Assembly (NCBI GenBank): GCA_026398535.1
Contig: JAPLSQ010000079.1
Location: 1 to 38,993 of the forward strand
Origin: Candidatus Sumerlaeota bacterium
GTDB lineage: Bacteria > Sumerlaeota > Sumerlaeia > Sumerlaeales > Sumerlaeaceae
Reading direction: 5' to 3'
DNA: 38,993 bases
Shown: positions 8,967 to 17,774 of the stretch, piece by piece
How positions within the stretch are numbered: position 1 is the first letter of the stretch
Layout of the letters: every line of letters starts with the position of its first letter
Notes under the pieces: generated by a model
Database searches by the model: none
Seen by the model: only the letters and a program-made list of their open reading frames with translations
Told to the model about the DNA's origin: nothing
Made by a program: the position numbers and the translations under genes

Positions 8967-9830
8967 ATGATAACGACCGCCTGTATCTCCACCGCCAAAA
9001 TCAACTGGTATATCAGGGTGCTTGACCGCCGCGCCGATGGCTTCCACGACATCGAGACGGTTTTCCACGAAATCAGTCTGGCCGACACAATCGAGTTCCA
9101 GTCGCTCACGGGCGGCGAATGTGTCATCGAAGGCATGCCTTTTAAGATACTCCCGGAACAAAACCTGATCTGCCGGGCGTGGAGTTTGATGCGCGAACAG
9201 TATCCCGGATGCGTTGGCGGACTGCGCGCTCGGATCAACAAGATCATTCCCGCCGGAGGCGGTCTTGGAGGAGGCAGTTCAAACGCGGCTTTCACGCTCA
9301 AAGCCGTCAATCAATTATATTCGCTTCAATTGGATGACAGAATCCTAGAAACACTGGCGGCCCGGCTCGGCAGCGACGCGCCATTTTTCATCCGCGGCGG
9401 ATGCGCCACCGGGCGGGGACGCGGCGAGCTGCTGGAGCCTGTCTGCGTTCGGCAATCGTTTCACGTGGTCATCGTGACGCCACATGAGCGCGTGCCGACA
9501 ACCAGCGCTTACGCGCGCCTCGACGCCATGACCCGCCCGGCTACGGATCACGCGCTGGAAGACGTCGCATCTGCTCTCGCGGCCGGCGATCCGGCGCGCC
9601 TGTCCCCCCTCATCCACAACGATTTCGAGCTTGTCCTCGCGGACAAACCCTGGTTCCGCCGCGCAGTGAACGAGCTGATGTCGAAGGGCTGCCTTCGCGC
9701 GTTCCTGTCGGGCAGCGGATCAGCCGTCGTGGGGCTTGCCGAAAACGCGAAAGCATGCCAAACAATCGCCAGGAAACTGCAACACACCCGCCATTGGACC
9801 GCGTGGCCCGCACACACAACCTGTAAATGA
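8967..9830 (+). CDS. ispE: 4-diphosphocytidyl-2-C-methyl-D-erythritol kinase
   Basis: GHMP-family kinase of the MEP isoprenoid pathway, which phosphorylates CDP-methylerythritol with ATP. It is 287 aa from ATG 8967. The N-terminal motif STAKINWYIRVLDRRADGFHDIET includes the conserved AKIN and G(Y/F)H. The ATP-binding glycine loop is PAGGGLGGGSSNAA. LGSDAPFF carries the catalytic Asp, and FLSGSGSAVVGL is the third GHMP motif. The frame remains open further upstream into the preceding gene, but homology starts at MITTACISTAKIN. It is convergent with the histidine kinase on the other strand. Confidence 0.97.
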   Translation: MITTACISTAKINWYIRVLDRRADGFHDIETVFHEISLADTIEFQSLTGGECVIEGMPFKILPEQNLICRAWSLMREQYPGCVGGLRARINKIIPAGGGLGGGSSNAAFTLKAVNQLYSLQLDDRILETLAARLGSDAPFFIRGGCATGRGRGELLEPVCVRQSFHVVIVTPHERVPTTSAYARLDAMTRPATDHALEDVASALAAGDPARLSPLIHNDFELVLADKPWFRRAVNELMSKGCLRAFLSGSGSAVVGLAENAKACQTIARKLQHTRHWTAWPAHTTCK

Positions 9831-9908
9831 GCGATAATATTCCATGCGCCGGCTGACCCCCGCAGTCCCCATAGCCTTGAAAACTCCGTGCGCAGCGCCC
9901 CCCGGCTT

Positions 9909-12050
9909 TCAATCCATTTTCAGTAATTTCTGGATTGCGGCGGCGAGTTCGTCGAGCTGGATGGGTTTTGAAACATATTCCGTCATTCCCGCTTCGATGC
10001 ATCTTTCACGGTCGCCTTTCATGGCATGAGCTGTCATGGCGATGATCGGTATGTTGTGATTGATGACGTGGGATCCGTCATCACGAATGATGCAGGTCGC
10101 CTCCAAGCCGTCCATCTCGGGCATCTGCACATCCATAAGCACAAGGTCGTAAGGGATGGTTTCGAGCGCTTTGAGCGCCTCGAATCCGTTGGATGCCAGA
10201 TCGGCTTCCAAACCGAGCTTTTTTAGAAGTTTGCGGGCCACAAGCTGGTTGACGGGATGATCCTCGACCAGAAGGATGCGCACGCCGCGCTGCGCGATGC
10301 TTGTGATGTCAGCCTTGATCGTCGTGCCGGTTTTCTGAACGGGCGGCGCTGTGCGGCCTGTTTTCGGGGTTAGAACAGACACGAGACAATTATAAAGATG
10401 TGACTGCTTGACGGGTTTTGTGAAGTAGGCGCTGAAGCCAATGTCTTTGTAATGTTGCGCCTCCTCAATCTGGCCTATGGATGTCATCATAATCAGGAGC
10501 GTTGAGCATATCTGATCGTCAGCCTTGATCATCCTGCCTAAAGTTTCGCCGTCAATCCCGGGCATTTGCATATCGAGGATGGCGGCGTCAAAGGCGGCGT
10601 TTTCGGCCGCGGCCTTGCGCAATTTTTCGAGGGCGATGATGGCATCCGACGCCGTGTCGTATCGGCACTTCCACGACCGCAACTGAGCCTCGAGAACGCG
10701 CCGATTGGTGTTGTTGTCATCAACGGCAAGTATGCGCGCTCCATCGATGCTGGCCGACGCGTTTTCCGTTTCGTTGCGAATCTGCGCGATGGCTTCATCG
10801 GACTGTTTTTCAAAGACAGCAGTAAACCAGAAAGCCGATCCCAGGCCGGGTTTGCTTCTGGCCCCGATTTTCCCGCTCATCAGCTCGCTGAGACGCCGTG
10901 AAATCGAAAGCCCCAAGCCAGTTCCGCCATACTTTCTCGTGGTTGATGACTCAGTTTGCGTGAATGCCTGAAAGAGCAATCCGAGCTTGCCGGCTGGAAT
11001 TCCTATGCCCGTGTCAGTGACCTCAAAGTAAAGCGGAACTTTTCCCGGCGGGCAGGCGCTTGGAAGAACTTCATGGTCTGCGGCCGGTCTGACACTGAGC
11101 ACCACTTCCCCGTCGGTCGTGAATTTGATGGCGTTGCTGAGAAGATTGACCATCACCTGGCGCAGGCGCGTCGGATCGCCGCGCAGCAGCGGCGTCACTT
11201 CGGGAGCAATCTGACAGACATATTCCAGACCTTTTTCCTGGGCGCGCAGAGCGAGGTAGTCGTTCATGTCCTCAATGGTTGTGCGCAGATCAAAGTCGAT
11301 GGTTTCCAGCGAGAGTTTTCCCGCCTCGATTTTCGAAAAATCAAGGATGTCGTTGATGATTCCCAGCAGGGCTTCCGCGCTGATGCGTATGGTCTCGGCA
11401 TAGTCGTGTTGTTCGGGTGTCAGATCGGAGCCGAGTAGAAGCCCTGTCATGCCGATGACACCGTTCATGGGCGTTCGTATTTCATGGCTCATCATGGCCA
11501 GAAAATCCGATTTGGCGCGCGTTGCGGCCCCGAGTTGCCTGTTTGCTTCTACAAGCGCCCTGTTGGTCTCCAGCAATTGCTGGCGGCTTTCGTCCAATTC
11601 CCTGCTCGCCTGGTCTCTTTCGATTCTTGCCAAATAAGCGCGGCCATGATAACGAAGGCGCGCCACCAGCTCGATCTGGTCGGGAAGTTTCACAAGATAG
11701 TCATTCGCCCCGGCCTCGAAGGACTGGCTTTTGACAACAGGCTCTTCCTTCACTGAGAGTACGATGATGGGAATGAGGCCGGTGGCGCTGTTTCGGCGGA
11801 ATTGCCGCACCAGCTCAAGGCCGTCCATGCCCGGCATGACGAGATCCTGAAGAATGACCGAGGGCCGAAGCTGCTCGGCCATCATGACGGCCCGGCTGGG
11901 GTTCTGGCAGTAGTGATAGATGATATCCGGCTGGTCAGCGAGCAGACGGCGGACAGCTTCACCCACCATCGCCTGATCGTCTATAAGAAGCACAATCAGG
12001 TGCGGGTCGTGCCGGACGGGCGCGGATGTTGGATGATCTCCTTTCATCAC
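9909..12050 (-). CDS. hybrid histidine kinase: WspR-like receiver, HisKA, HATPase, two receivers
   Basis: A soluble 713-aa signalling protein without membrane segments. Residues ~16-140 are a receiver with phosphoacceptor Asp69 in [14 protein letters not shown]. This receiver and the helix after it ([32 protein letters not shown], then [10 protein letters not shown]) closely match the N-terminus of Pseudomonas WspR as I recall it. The GGDEF domain is absent. Instead come HisKA (His189 in [15 protein letters not shown]), HATPase_c ([30 protein letters not shown]) and two receivers (~450-570, [10 protein letters not shown]; ~590-710, [10 protein letters not shown]). It overlaps cheB/wspF by 4 bp, in the position wspR holds in Wsp operons. 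It probably receives phosphate from the CheA-type kinase on receiver 1 and starts a phosphorelay (inference). The final acceptor is not encoded nearby. Confidence 0.93.
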   Translation of the reverse strand: MMKGDHPTSAPVRHDPHLIVLLIDDQAMVGEAVRRLLADQPDIIYHYCQNPSRAVMMAEQLRPSVILQDLVMPGMDGLELVRQFRRNSATGLIPIIVLSVKEEPVVKSQSFEAGANDYLVKLPDQIELVARLRYHGRAYLARIERDQASRELDESRQQLLETNRALVEANRQLGAATRAKSDFLAMMSHEIRTPMNGVIGMTGLLLGSDLTPEQHDYAETIRISAEALLGIINDILDFSKIEAGKLSLETIDFDLRTTIEDMNDYLALRAQEKGLEYVCQIAPEVTPLLRGDPTRLRQVMVNLLSNAIKFTTDGEVVLSVRPAADHEVLPSACPPGKVPLYFEVTDTGIGIPAGKLGLLFQAFTQTESSTTRKYGGTGLGLSISRRLSELMSGKIGARSKPGLGSAFWFTAVFEKQSDEAIAQIRNETENASASIDGARILAVDDNNTNRRVLEAQLRSWKCRYDTASDAIIALEKLRKAAAENAAFDAAILDMQMPGIDGETLGRMIKADDQICSTLLIMMTSIGQIEEAQHYKDIGFSAYFTKPVKQSHLYNCLVSVLTPKTGRTAPPVQKTGTTIKADITSIAQRGVRILLVEDHPVNQLVARKLLKKLGLEADLASNGFEALKALETIPYDLVLMDVQMPEMDGLEATCIIRDDGSHVINHNIPIIAMTAHAMKGDRERCIEAGMTEYVSKPIQLDELAAAIQKLLKMD

Positions 12051-13078
12051 GGTTGCTGTCTCCGCGCCAGATCATTCACAAGGGCGGCAATGCGGGATGG
12101 GATCATCTCAAGCGGCAGAATCTCAGATGCGGCGCCCATCTCGGCGGCGGCCTTGGGCATGCCATAAACGGCGGAAGTGGCCCTGTCCTGCGCGATGGTG
12201 GGATGCCCGCTCATTCGAAGATTTTTCAATTCTCTCGCTCCATCGCGTCCCATGCCGGTCAGGAGAACGCCGATCATTGGCTTTGTCCAGTTTTTCAAAG
12301 CGCTGGCAAGAAAAACATCAACCGAAGGACGGTAATTAAGATTCATTGGCTCGGTAGTGTAAGACAGGAGACCGCTTCTGTTGAGCACAAGATGGTCCTT
12401 TGTGCCCGCGACAAGCGCCGCGCCGGTCTGAGGCGGCTCATTGTCGCGCGCCAGACGCACCCGCATAAGCGACTGACTATCGAGCCATGAAGCCAGACCG
12501 CTGGCAAATTGGGCGTCCACATGCTGAATGATGACGACCGCCGCGGCCAGCACGGCAGGCAATTGCGCCAGAATCTGCGCAACCGCCGCGGGGCCGCCAG
12601 CCGATGCGCCCAGCACGACCAGACAATTGGTTTCCTCTGTTGCCTGCAACTTCTGGGCAGCAGGGGGAAGCGCTGCCGGAAGCGGATCCTCAGGAAGTGA
12701 AAGCTTTTTGAAAATCTCTATTTTCGCCAGCAGTTTTTGCTGGCCTGCGGCATTGGTCAAATTGGGTGTCGCAACGGCATCAAGCGCGCCTGCGCCCATC
12801 GCCTCGAAGACCTGCCCGCAGTTTGTGTCAATTGATGCTGTAACAACCAATATGAGCGTGGGACACGATTGCATGATCCGGCGCGTCGCCTCAACGCCGT
12901 TCATCACAGGCATGACAAGGTCCATGAGAATAAGATCGGGGCGATCTTTCCGGCACAAATCAAATGCTTCAAGGCCGTTTCGCGCCGCCCATGCCACCTT
13001 GTGTTTGCCGGATAAAATGATCACACGCCGGAGCGCCTCAAGCGCGATTTCCGTATCGTTGACGATCGCGATTCTCAT
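12047..13078 (-). CDS. wspF: CheB-type protein-glutamate methylesterase (WspF-like)
   Basis: A two-domain methylesterase of 343 aa. The receiver (1-120) has its acceptor Asp in [20 protein letters not shown]. The C-terminal CheB domain (~155-335) shows the catalytic triad regions: [14 protein letters not shown] (Ser), [17 protein letters not shown] (His) and [17 protein letters not shown] (Asp). It removes methyl groups from the chemoreceptor, resetting adaptation. In the Pseudomonas Wsp system loss of WspF locks output on. ATGA overlaps with both the CheA-type gene before it and the hybrid kinase after it show tight translational coupling. Confidence 0.96.
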   Translation of the reverse strand: MRIAIVNDTEIALEALRRVIILSGKHKVAWAARNGLEAFDLCRKDRPDLILMDLVMPVMNGVEATRRIMQSCPTLILVVTASIDTNCGQVFEAMGAGALDAVATPNLTNAAGQQKLLAKIEIFKKLSLPEDPLPAALPPAAQKLQATEETNCLVVLGASAGGPAAVAQILAQLPAVLAAAVVIIQHVDAQFASGLASWLDSQSLMRVRLARDNEPPQTGAALVAGTKDHLVLNRSGLLSYTTEPMNLNYRPSVDVFLASALKNWTKPMIGVLLTGMGRDGARELKNLRMSGHPTIAQDRATSAVYGMPKAAAEMGAASEILPLEMIPSRIAALVNDLARRQQP

Positions 13079-15357
13079 GAATAGGGCTCTCCGATCAGAT
13101 CTTTCACGGATGATATGTAGGTTTCATCGTGAAAACTGGCTTTGGTCAGATAATAGTCTGCGCCTGCGGCCAGACCCCGCAGCCTGTCCTCCTCGCGGTC
13201 CTTGTACGAGACGACCATGACGGGGAGATTGTGAAGTCGAATGTCTTTTTTAACCATGGTTGTCAGCTCAATGCCGTCCATGCGGGGCATGTCGATGTCG
13301 GTCACGATCAGATTGTATTGGCCCAGCCGCACGGCGTTCCACCCGTCCATGCCGTCCACGGCCGCGTCAACCGCATAGCCGTTGCTTTCGAGCAATTTTC
13401 GTTGGAGTTCGCGCACCGTGAGCGAATCATCGACAACAAGCACTTTTTTCGCAATGCGCGATTTTTCATCCGTTTCTCCCGCGCGCACGGATCTCATACG
13501 TCCGGTCGTGACAAGATTTTCGATCGTCTGCATAAAATCGTCCACATCAATGATCAGGAGCGGTGAACCGTCAAGTTGCAGGCTTGCGGCCGAAATGTTG
13601 GGCACTTTGCCCAGCCGCGGGTCAAGCGGATGCACCACAAGTTCGCGCTCGGCGCAAAAGCGGTCGACTGCCACGCCATAACATCGCCCGTTGCCTTCAA
13701 GCAAAACTACGGGAATCTCGCCGGAGGGGATGACAGCATCCTCGATTTCCAGAACCTGGGCGGCCACGACAAGGCCAATATGCTCGTTATTGAACAGAAA
13801 ATGCTGGCGTCCCTCGGTGGATTCAACTTTGTTCACCGGCATCTTCAGCACCCGCCTGATTCGCGCGAGAGGAATCGCGTAGGCTTCGCCCGCAATCTCC
13901 ACTATAAGCGACCGCAACACAGAAAGCGAAAGCGGCAATGTGAGATGAACTTTCGTATAGCATCCCGCGCGGCTGAAAATGCGTGATGAGCCCCTGGCCT
14001 CGCGAATCAGGTTCTGCACAACATCCAGCCCCACTCCGCGTCCGGACAGCTCGGTGACGCGGTCGCGCATCGAAAACCCCGGCAGGAAAAGGAATTCCAG
14101 CAGCTCGGATTCCCGGAGCTTGCCGGCTGTTTCACCATTGGCCAGTCCTCTCGCGATAATCCGGTTGCGCACCATCTCCAAATCGATGCCCCGGCCATCG
14201 TCATAGACGGAGATGATGAGCATTCCGGCGCGATGTTCCGCCTCGATCCTGATCGCTCCGCACGGGTTTTTCCCAAGCAAACGCCGCTCCTCAGGCGGTT
14301 CAATGCCATGATCGAGAGCGTTTCGCAGAAGGTGGTTCAAGGGCGCCTCAAGTTTCTCGAGAATATCACGGTCCACTTCTGTCGTCTCGCCGACAATCTC
14401 AAGCCTTGCCTCCTTACCGAGCGCGCGGGATAAATCGCGCACCATGCGCGGGAATATCTTTGCGCAATCGGCAAGGGGCCGCATGCGGCACGAAAGAGCC
14501 TCGCCGTAAATCCGGTGGGAAAGATTGGCCGTCATACGGTCGAATTGATCCAGATCAACGAGCCTCGCCGCGAGAAACTCCCGGGTATGCGCCACTTTCG
14601 CCCGCACCTGCGCAATGACCTCCTTCAACCGGTTGTCCGGGGCGAATTCAGCGGCCAGATTGGACGCCCTCTCAAGCAGTCTTTCAGTTTCAATGTGCGT
14701 TTGTTTGAGTCTTGCCAGTGAACGCACAAACGGCGGAAGCCAGCGTGACGCCACAAGCGACTCGCCGGCAAAACCAAGCAACCTGGTCAGATTCTCCGCC
14801 GTCACGCGCAGGACACTGTCACCGGTCTCCACCGTGCCAGGCGCCTGAGTCTTCTCAGGTCTTGTCGCGGCACTGAGATTCAGATTCTCCGCCAACTGAC
14901 TTTCAGCCGCGTCCGGGGGCCGGGCAGAAGGTGCGGCCGACGCATCCGTGATCGGTTTGCCGCATTCCGCGACAAATCTGCCGATTTCCTCCCTGCCCGC
15001 GCCATCCCAGAATGCCAGTTCAGCCTCCGCGGCGCCGGCAATCCTGGCCAGCAGATCAACACCGCGCAACATGATGTCGATCGCGCCGGCGTTGAACACC
15101 ATGCCGCCTTTCTGCGCGGCGACAAAGCAATCCTCCATGGCATGTGCCGTGTCGACCGCGGCGCCAATATTGACAATGCGCGCGGCGCCTTTGAGCGAGT
15201 GGGCCGAACGCATGAGCGACTCCAGCAACTGGGGCGACCGGGGATCCTTTTCAAGCTCCACAAGACTGTTGTTCAAAATGGGCAGTTGCCCTTCCACTTC
15301 CGCGCGGAAAAGATCGAGCATCGACAAGCCGCTGAGGTCGGAGTAATCTTTGTTCAT
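13075..15357 (-). CDS. wspE: CheA-type histidine kinase with C-terminal receiver (WspE-like)
   Basis: A hybrid CheA of 760 aa. The Hpt domain (~10-115) has phospho-His53 in SAHSLKGAARIV. A linker and dimerisation region come next, then a CheA-type ATPase with HLLRNALDHGIEPPEER (N box), YDDGRGIDLEMV (G1) and SGRGVGLDVV (G2). A CheW-like regulatory domain follows (~470-610). The C-terminal receiver (~630-755) has VLVVDDSLTVRELQR and DIDMPRMDGIEL. This Hpt-kinase-CheW-REC order is that of WspE and of CheA fusions in alternative-function chemosensory systems. It takes signal from the receptor through the two CheW proteins and donates phosphate to receivers. It overlaps its neighbours by 4 bp on both sides. 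Confidence 0.96.
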   Translation of the reverse strand: MNKDYSDLSGLSMLDLFRAEVEGQLPILNNSLVELEKDPRSPQLLESLMRSAHSLKGAARIVNIGAAVDTAHAMEDCFVAAQKGGMVFNAGAIDIMLRGVDLLARIAGAAEAELAFWDGAGREEIGRFVAECGKPITDASAAPSARPPDAAESQLAENLNLSAATRPEKTQAPGTVETGDSVLRVTAENLTRLLGFAGESLVASRWLPPFVRSLARLKQTHIETERLLERASNLAAEFAPDNRLKEVIAQVRAKVAHTREFLAARLVDLDQFDRMTANLSHRIYGEALSCRMRPLADCAKIFPRMVRDLSRALGKEARLEIVGETTEVDRDILEKLEAPLNHLLRNALDHGIEPPEERRLLGKNPCGAIRIEAEHRAGMLIISVYDDGRGIDLEMVRNRIIARGLANGETAGKLRESELLEFLFLPGFSMRDRVTELSGRGVGLDVVQNLIREARGSSRIFSRAGCYTKVHLTLPLSLSVLRSLIVEIAGEAYAIPLARIRRVLKMPVNKVESTEGRQHFLFNNEHIGLVVAAQVLEIEDAVIPSGEIPVVLLEGNGRCYGVAVDRFCAERELVVHPLDPRLGKVPNISAASLQLDGSPLLIIDVDDFMQTIENLVTTGRMRSVRAGETDEKSRIAKKVLVVDDSLTVRELQRKLLESNGYAVDAAVDGMDGWNAVRLGQYNLIVTDIDMPRMDGIELTTMVKKDIRLHNLPVMVVSYKDREEDRLRGLAAGADYYLTKASFHDETYISSVKDLIGEPYS

Positions 15358-15932
15358 GACAAGCCGCGCTCCAAGGCATGGAATAGCAGATCCTCATTGA
15401 GGCATCCGACTGCGTGGCCATTCCAGTCCAGCATGCCGCGCGTGAATTTGCGCGAAGCCGCGGCCAGTGTGGACGGAACCGCCAGGAGCGACGCCGTGTC
15501 ATAGGGCTCCACCCCATGCGCGACTGTCACGGCAAATGCGACACGGAAATGCTCCCGCCTGATGACAAGAAGGCGGGACGCGGATATTCCGGCGTCGGGC
15601 ATGACTCGCGCCGCTGCCGCCGATCCCAGCATCTCCGAAAGGGAAACACAGACGACAAGCTGCCCGCGGATGTTGACGATGCCCTTGACGATGGTGTCGC
15701 GCCTGTGGGGCAAAGAATGCGGCATTCTGTCATCAACAACTTCTTCCACGATGCCCGCTGGCAAGCCGAACCACTCGGTGTTCAGCGAAAAGATAAACAG
15801 TGATTGCCGCTCCTTCGAATCAGTCTGTTCAGGTTGGGCCACGAGCCGCGCATACTCGTCACACTGCCCCGGCGGTATCGGTCTGTCCAGGAGACCATCC
15901 CTGTGTGTTCTTCCGGAGGATTGATATGTCAC
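15354..15932 (-). CDS. wspD: CheW-like coupling protein (WspD-like)
   Basis: A second CheW scaffold of the operon, 192 aa from a GTG at 15932. That GTG sits in a GTGA overlap with the cheR stop and is preceded by GGGAGG five bases upstream, so it is preferred over the ATG at 16016, which would overlap cheR by 88 bp. An N-terminal lead LLDRPIPPGQCDEYARLVAQ resembles the segment that precedes the CheW fold in WspD. The CheW domain (~50-185) contains RRDTIVKGIVNIRGQLVVCVSL. The cysteine-rich N-terminal module I remember for Pseudomonas WspD is not present here. It couples receptor and kinase. Confidence 0.88.
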   Translation of the reverse strand: MTYQSSGRTHRDGLLDRPIPPGQCDEYARLVAQPEQTDSKERQSLFIFSLNTEWFGLPAGIVEEVVDDRMPHSLPHRRDTIVKGIVNIRGQLVVCVSLSEMLGSAAAARVMPDAGISASRLLVIRREHFRVAFAVTVAHGVEPYDTASLLAVPSTLAAASRKFTRGMLDWNGHAVGCLNEDLLFHALERGLS

Positions 15933-17188
15933 CGGGGGCCTCCCGCGATTCTGCCCAGCCGTTGTCTCAGCGGCGCGGCTGCCGCCATGCGCCCGGCGCA
16001 TTCCAGAAGCAGACACAGACTCAGAAGGCTTTCCTCATGGTCAGGTTGAAGGTAAAGCGCTTTGCGATACGCTTGTTCAGCCCCGGTTTTATCGCCGGCA
16101 GAATCACTGATCAGCCCCAACAGATAGAATGCGCGTGCTTGCGGAGTCTTTGACGCAAGGTGCTCCCGCAAAATGCTCATTGCTTCTCCGAAGCGGCCCA
16201 GATCGGCGAGGCGGAATGCCTCGTCAAGGGAAGGCGGCGCACTGTGCGCGGATATCTGTGATTCGCCGGGCTTGATCCTGTCCGGCGGTTTGACACGCGC
16301 TGAGGCCGGACGCGCGGCAACTTTTGCCGCGCAAGTCCTGGCCGGACCTGACGCTGGCAGTTTCATCGTCTTTGGCTGATCCGCGGCGGAAGGATGCCCC
16401 AGGCGAACAGCAAAAGCCATGGACCAATCACACAAGGCAAATCCGGCTTTAAGCGCCAGAGGCGCGTCGCTCGGACCCAAAAACAACACGCCATCGCGGG
16501 CAAGAATGCTCTTCAGTATTTCATAAGCGCGTTTGCGCGCGCTTTCGGTGAAATAAATCATGACATTGCGGCAAAAGATGGCGTCATAGGAATCCGCCAA
16601 CTGTGCCATATCCCCGGAAAAGATATCGCGTTGCTGAAAATTGACGAGTGATTTTACTGCCGGCGACAGTTCATGGCCACGCCCGTTCACGGTAAAATAA
16701 ATGTCCCGCGCGGTTTTTCCATCCTGATTGCGGAACGATGATGAGCCATAAACGGCTTGCTTGGCGCGGCGTATGCATTCGGAGCTGATGTCGAACGCGT
16801 CCACGCGGATGCGTTCGCGCCGCAGGCCGGCATTGAGCAACGCCATCGCGATTGTGTATGCTTCCTCGCCTGTGGAGCATGCGGCGCTCAGCGCCAGAAA
16901 AGTTTTGTCCGGATGCGCGCGCGCCCGCTCAATCGAAGCCCATCTCCCCAGCGCCTGAAATGCTTTTTCATGGCGATAGAAGAAAGTTTCGGGAACGATC
17001 AGTTCCCCGGTCAAATGCTGCAATTCATCCGGGATCTGATCGAGGAGCATGACATATTCATCAGCGCTGGCGCCGAGGGATTTCATGCGGCGCCTGACGG
17101 CCTGCGCGACCATGCGCTCGCCCAGAGTGTTGGCGTCGAGCCACACAAGGTGTTTCATGACACCCGCAATATCTACAGCGTCCGCCAT
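15929..17188 (-). CDS. wspC: CheR-type chemoreceptor methyltransferase with TPR tail (WspC-like)
   Basis: A 419-aa SAM-dependent methyltransferase that methylates receptor glutamates. The N-terminal helical CheR domain (~10-65) is followed by the catalytic domain. Visible features are VPETFFYRHEKAFQAL, the SAM loop ALSAACSTGEEAYTIAMAL, DAFDISSECIRRAK and the FCRNVMIYF motif. After a basic Ala/Pro-rich linker (~265-320), residues ~325-415 form TPR-like repeats (EAMSILREHL; AEQAYRKALYLQPDHEESL). CheR plus TPR is the WspC architecture. The start at 17188 overlaps the previous CheW gene by 16 bp and has GAGGAAG upstream. An internal ATG at 17158 is a weaker alternative. Confidence 0.94.
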   Translation of the reverse strand: MADAVDIAGVMKHLVWLDANTLGERMVAQAVRRRMKSLGASADEYVMLLDQIPDELQHLTGELIVPETFFYRHEKAFQALGRWASIERARAHPDKTFLALSAACSTGEEAYTIAMALLNAGLRRERIRVDAFDISSECIRRAKQAVYGSSSFRNQDGKTARDIYFTVNGRGHELSPAVKSLVNFQQRDIFSGDMAQLADSYDAIFCRNVMIYFTESARKRAYEILKSILARDGVLFLGPSDAPLALKAGFALCDWSMAFAVRLGHPSAADQPKTMKLPASGPARTCAAKVAARPASARVKPPDRIKPGESQISAHSAPPSLDEAFRLADLGRFGEAMSILREHLASKTPQARAFYLLGLISDSAGDKTGAEQAYRKALYLQPDHEESLLSLCLLLECAGRMAAAAPLRQRLGRIAGGPR

Positions 17189-17649
17189 GCCGCCGCTTCC
17201 TCGCCCGTGAAAAGCCGGGCCTTGGTTTCCTCAGTAAGAAGATGCTCGATTTCGATGCGCTGGATCAACTCGCCATTGTGAGCCATGACCGGTCCCAGGT
17301 ATCCGGCTTCACGGGCCTCGATGCCCGCCTCCTCAAACTTATCCGGATCAAGCTGCTCCGTGCGGCTGATCCCCTCGGCGATCACCCCCAGCAGATGCGC
17401 CGTTTCTGAGCCGGCGGGATAATTGACCAGCAGGATTCTCGTCGTCAGCATCGGACGGCTGGCCCGGCCCGTCGCGCACATCGTGAGATCCGCCACCGGC
17501 ACAGCCTGTTGGCGGTAATTGAGCAGACCCGCAATGCCGTGCGGCGAATGCGGCGTCAACTTGAGCGTGACAAGCGGCAGTATCTTAACCACACGCTCCG
17601 CATCCAGCGCGTAAGTGTCAGCGTCAATCTTTAACAACACAAACAGCAT
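17173..17649 (-). CDS. wspB: CheW-like coupling protein (WspB-like)
   Basis: A single-domain CheW protein (158 aa), a cytoplasmic adaptor between chemoreceptor signalling tips and the CheA-type kinase. It starts MLFVLLKIDADTYALDAERV and contains the conserved core PHGIAGLLNYRQQAVPVADL, as in other CheW proteins (hydrophobic-x-G-hydrophobic-x-N-x-R). It lies between the receptor gene and the methyltransferase gene, as wspB does. The 125-bp gap to the receptor gene contains a palindromic repeat copy. Confidence 0.92.
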   Translation of the reverse strand: MLFVLLKIDADTYALDAERVVKILPLVTLKLTPHSPHGIAGLLNYRQQAVPVADLTMCATGRASRPMLTTRILLVNYPAGSETAHLLGVIAEGISRTEQLDPDKFEEAGIEAREAGYLGPVMAHNGELIQRIEIEHLLTEETKARLFTGEEAAAWRTL

Positions 17650-17711
17650 GCCCTTAGCCTTGTTTCACTATCCTGTCACCTGGAATTGATCAGCCATGAC
17701 ATTTGACACAC

Positions 17712-17744
17712 CCGGGACCGCGGGCATCCTGCCCGCATGATCAC
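17712..17744 (+). repeat. 33-bp palindromic dispersed repeat, copy A
   Basis: This copy carries perfect arms GCGGGCA / TGCCCGC around a 3-base loop (TCC), flanked by CCGGGACC on the left and ATGATCAC on the right. It lies in the gap between the receptor gene and the wspB-like gene, on the transcribed leader side. As RNA it could form a compact hairpin between the two cistrons. Four related copies occur further right in the window, all in the same orientation. Confidence 0.85.
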
Positions 17745-17774
17745 ATTGTCGAGGCTCCAATACCTGTCACGCCT

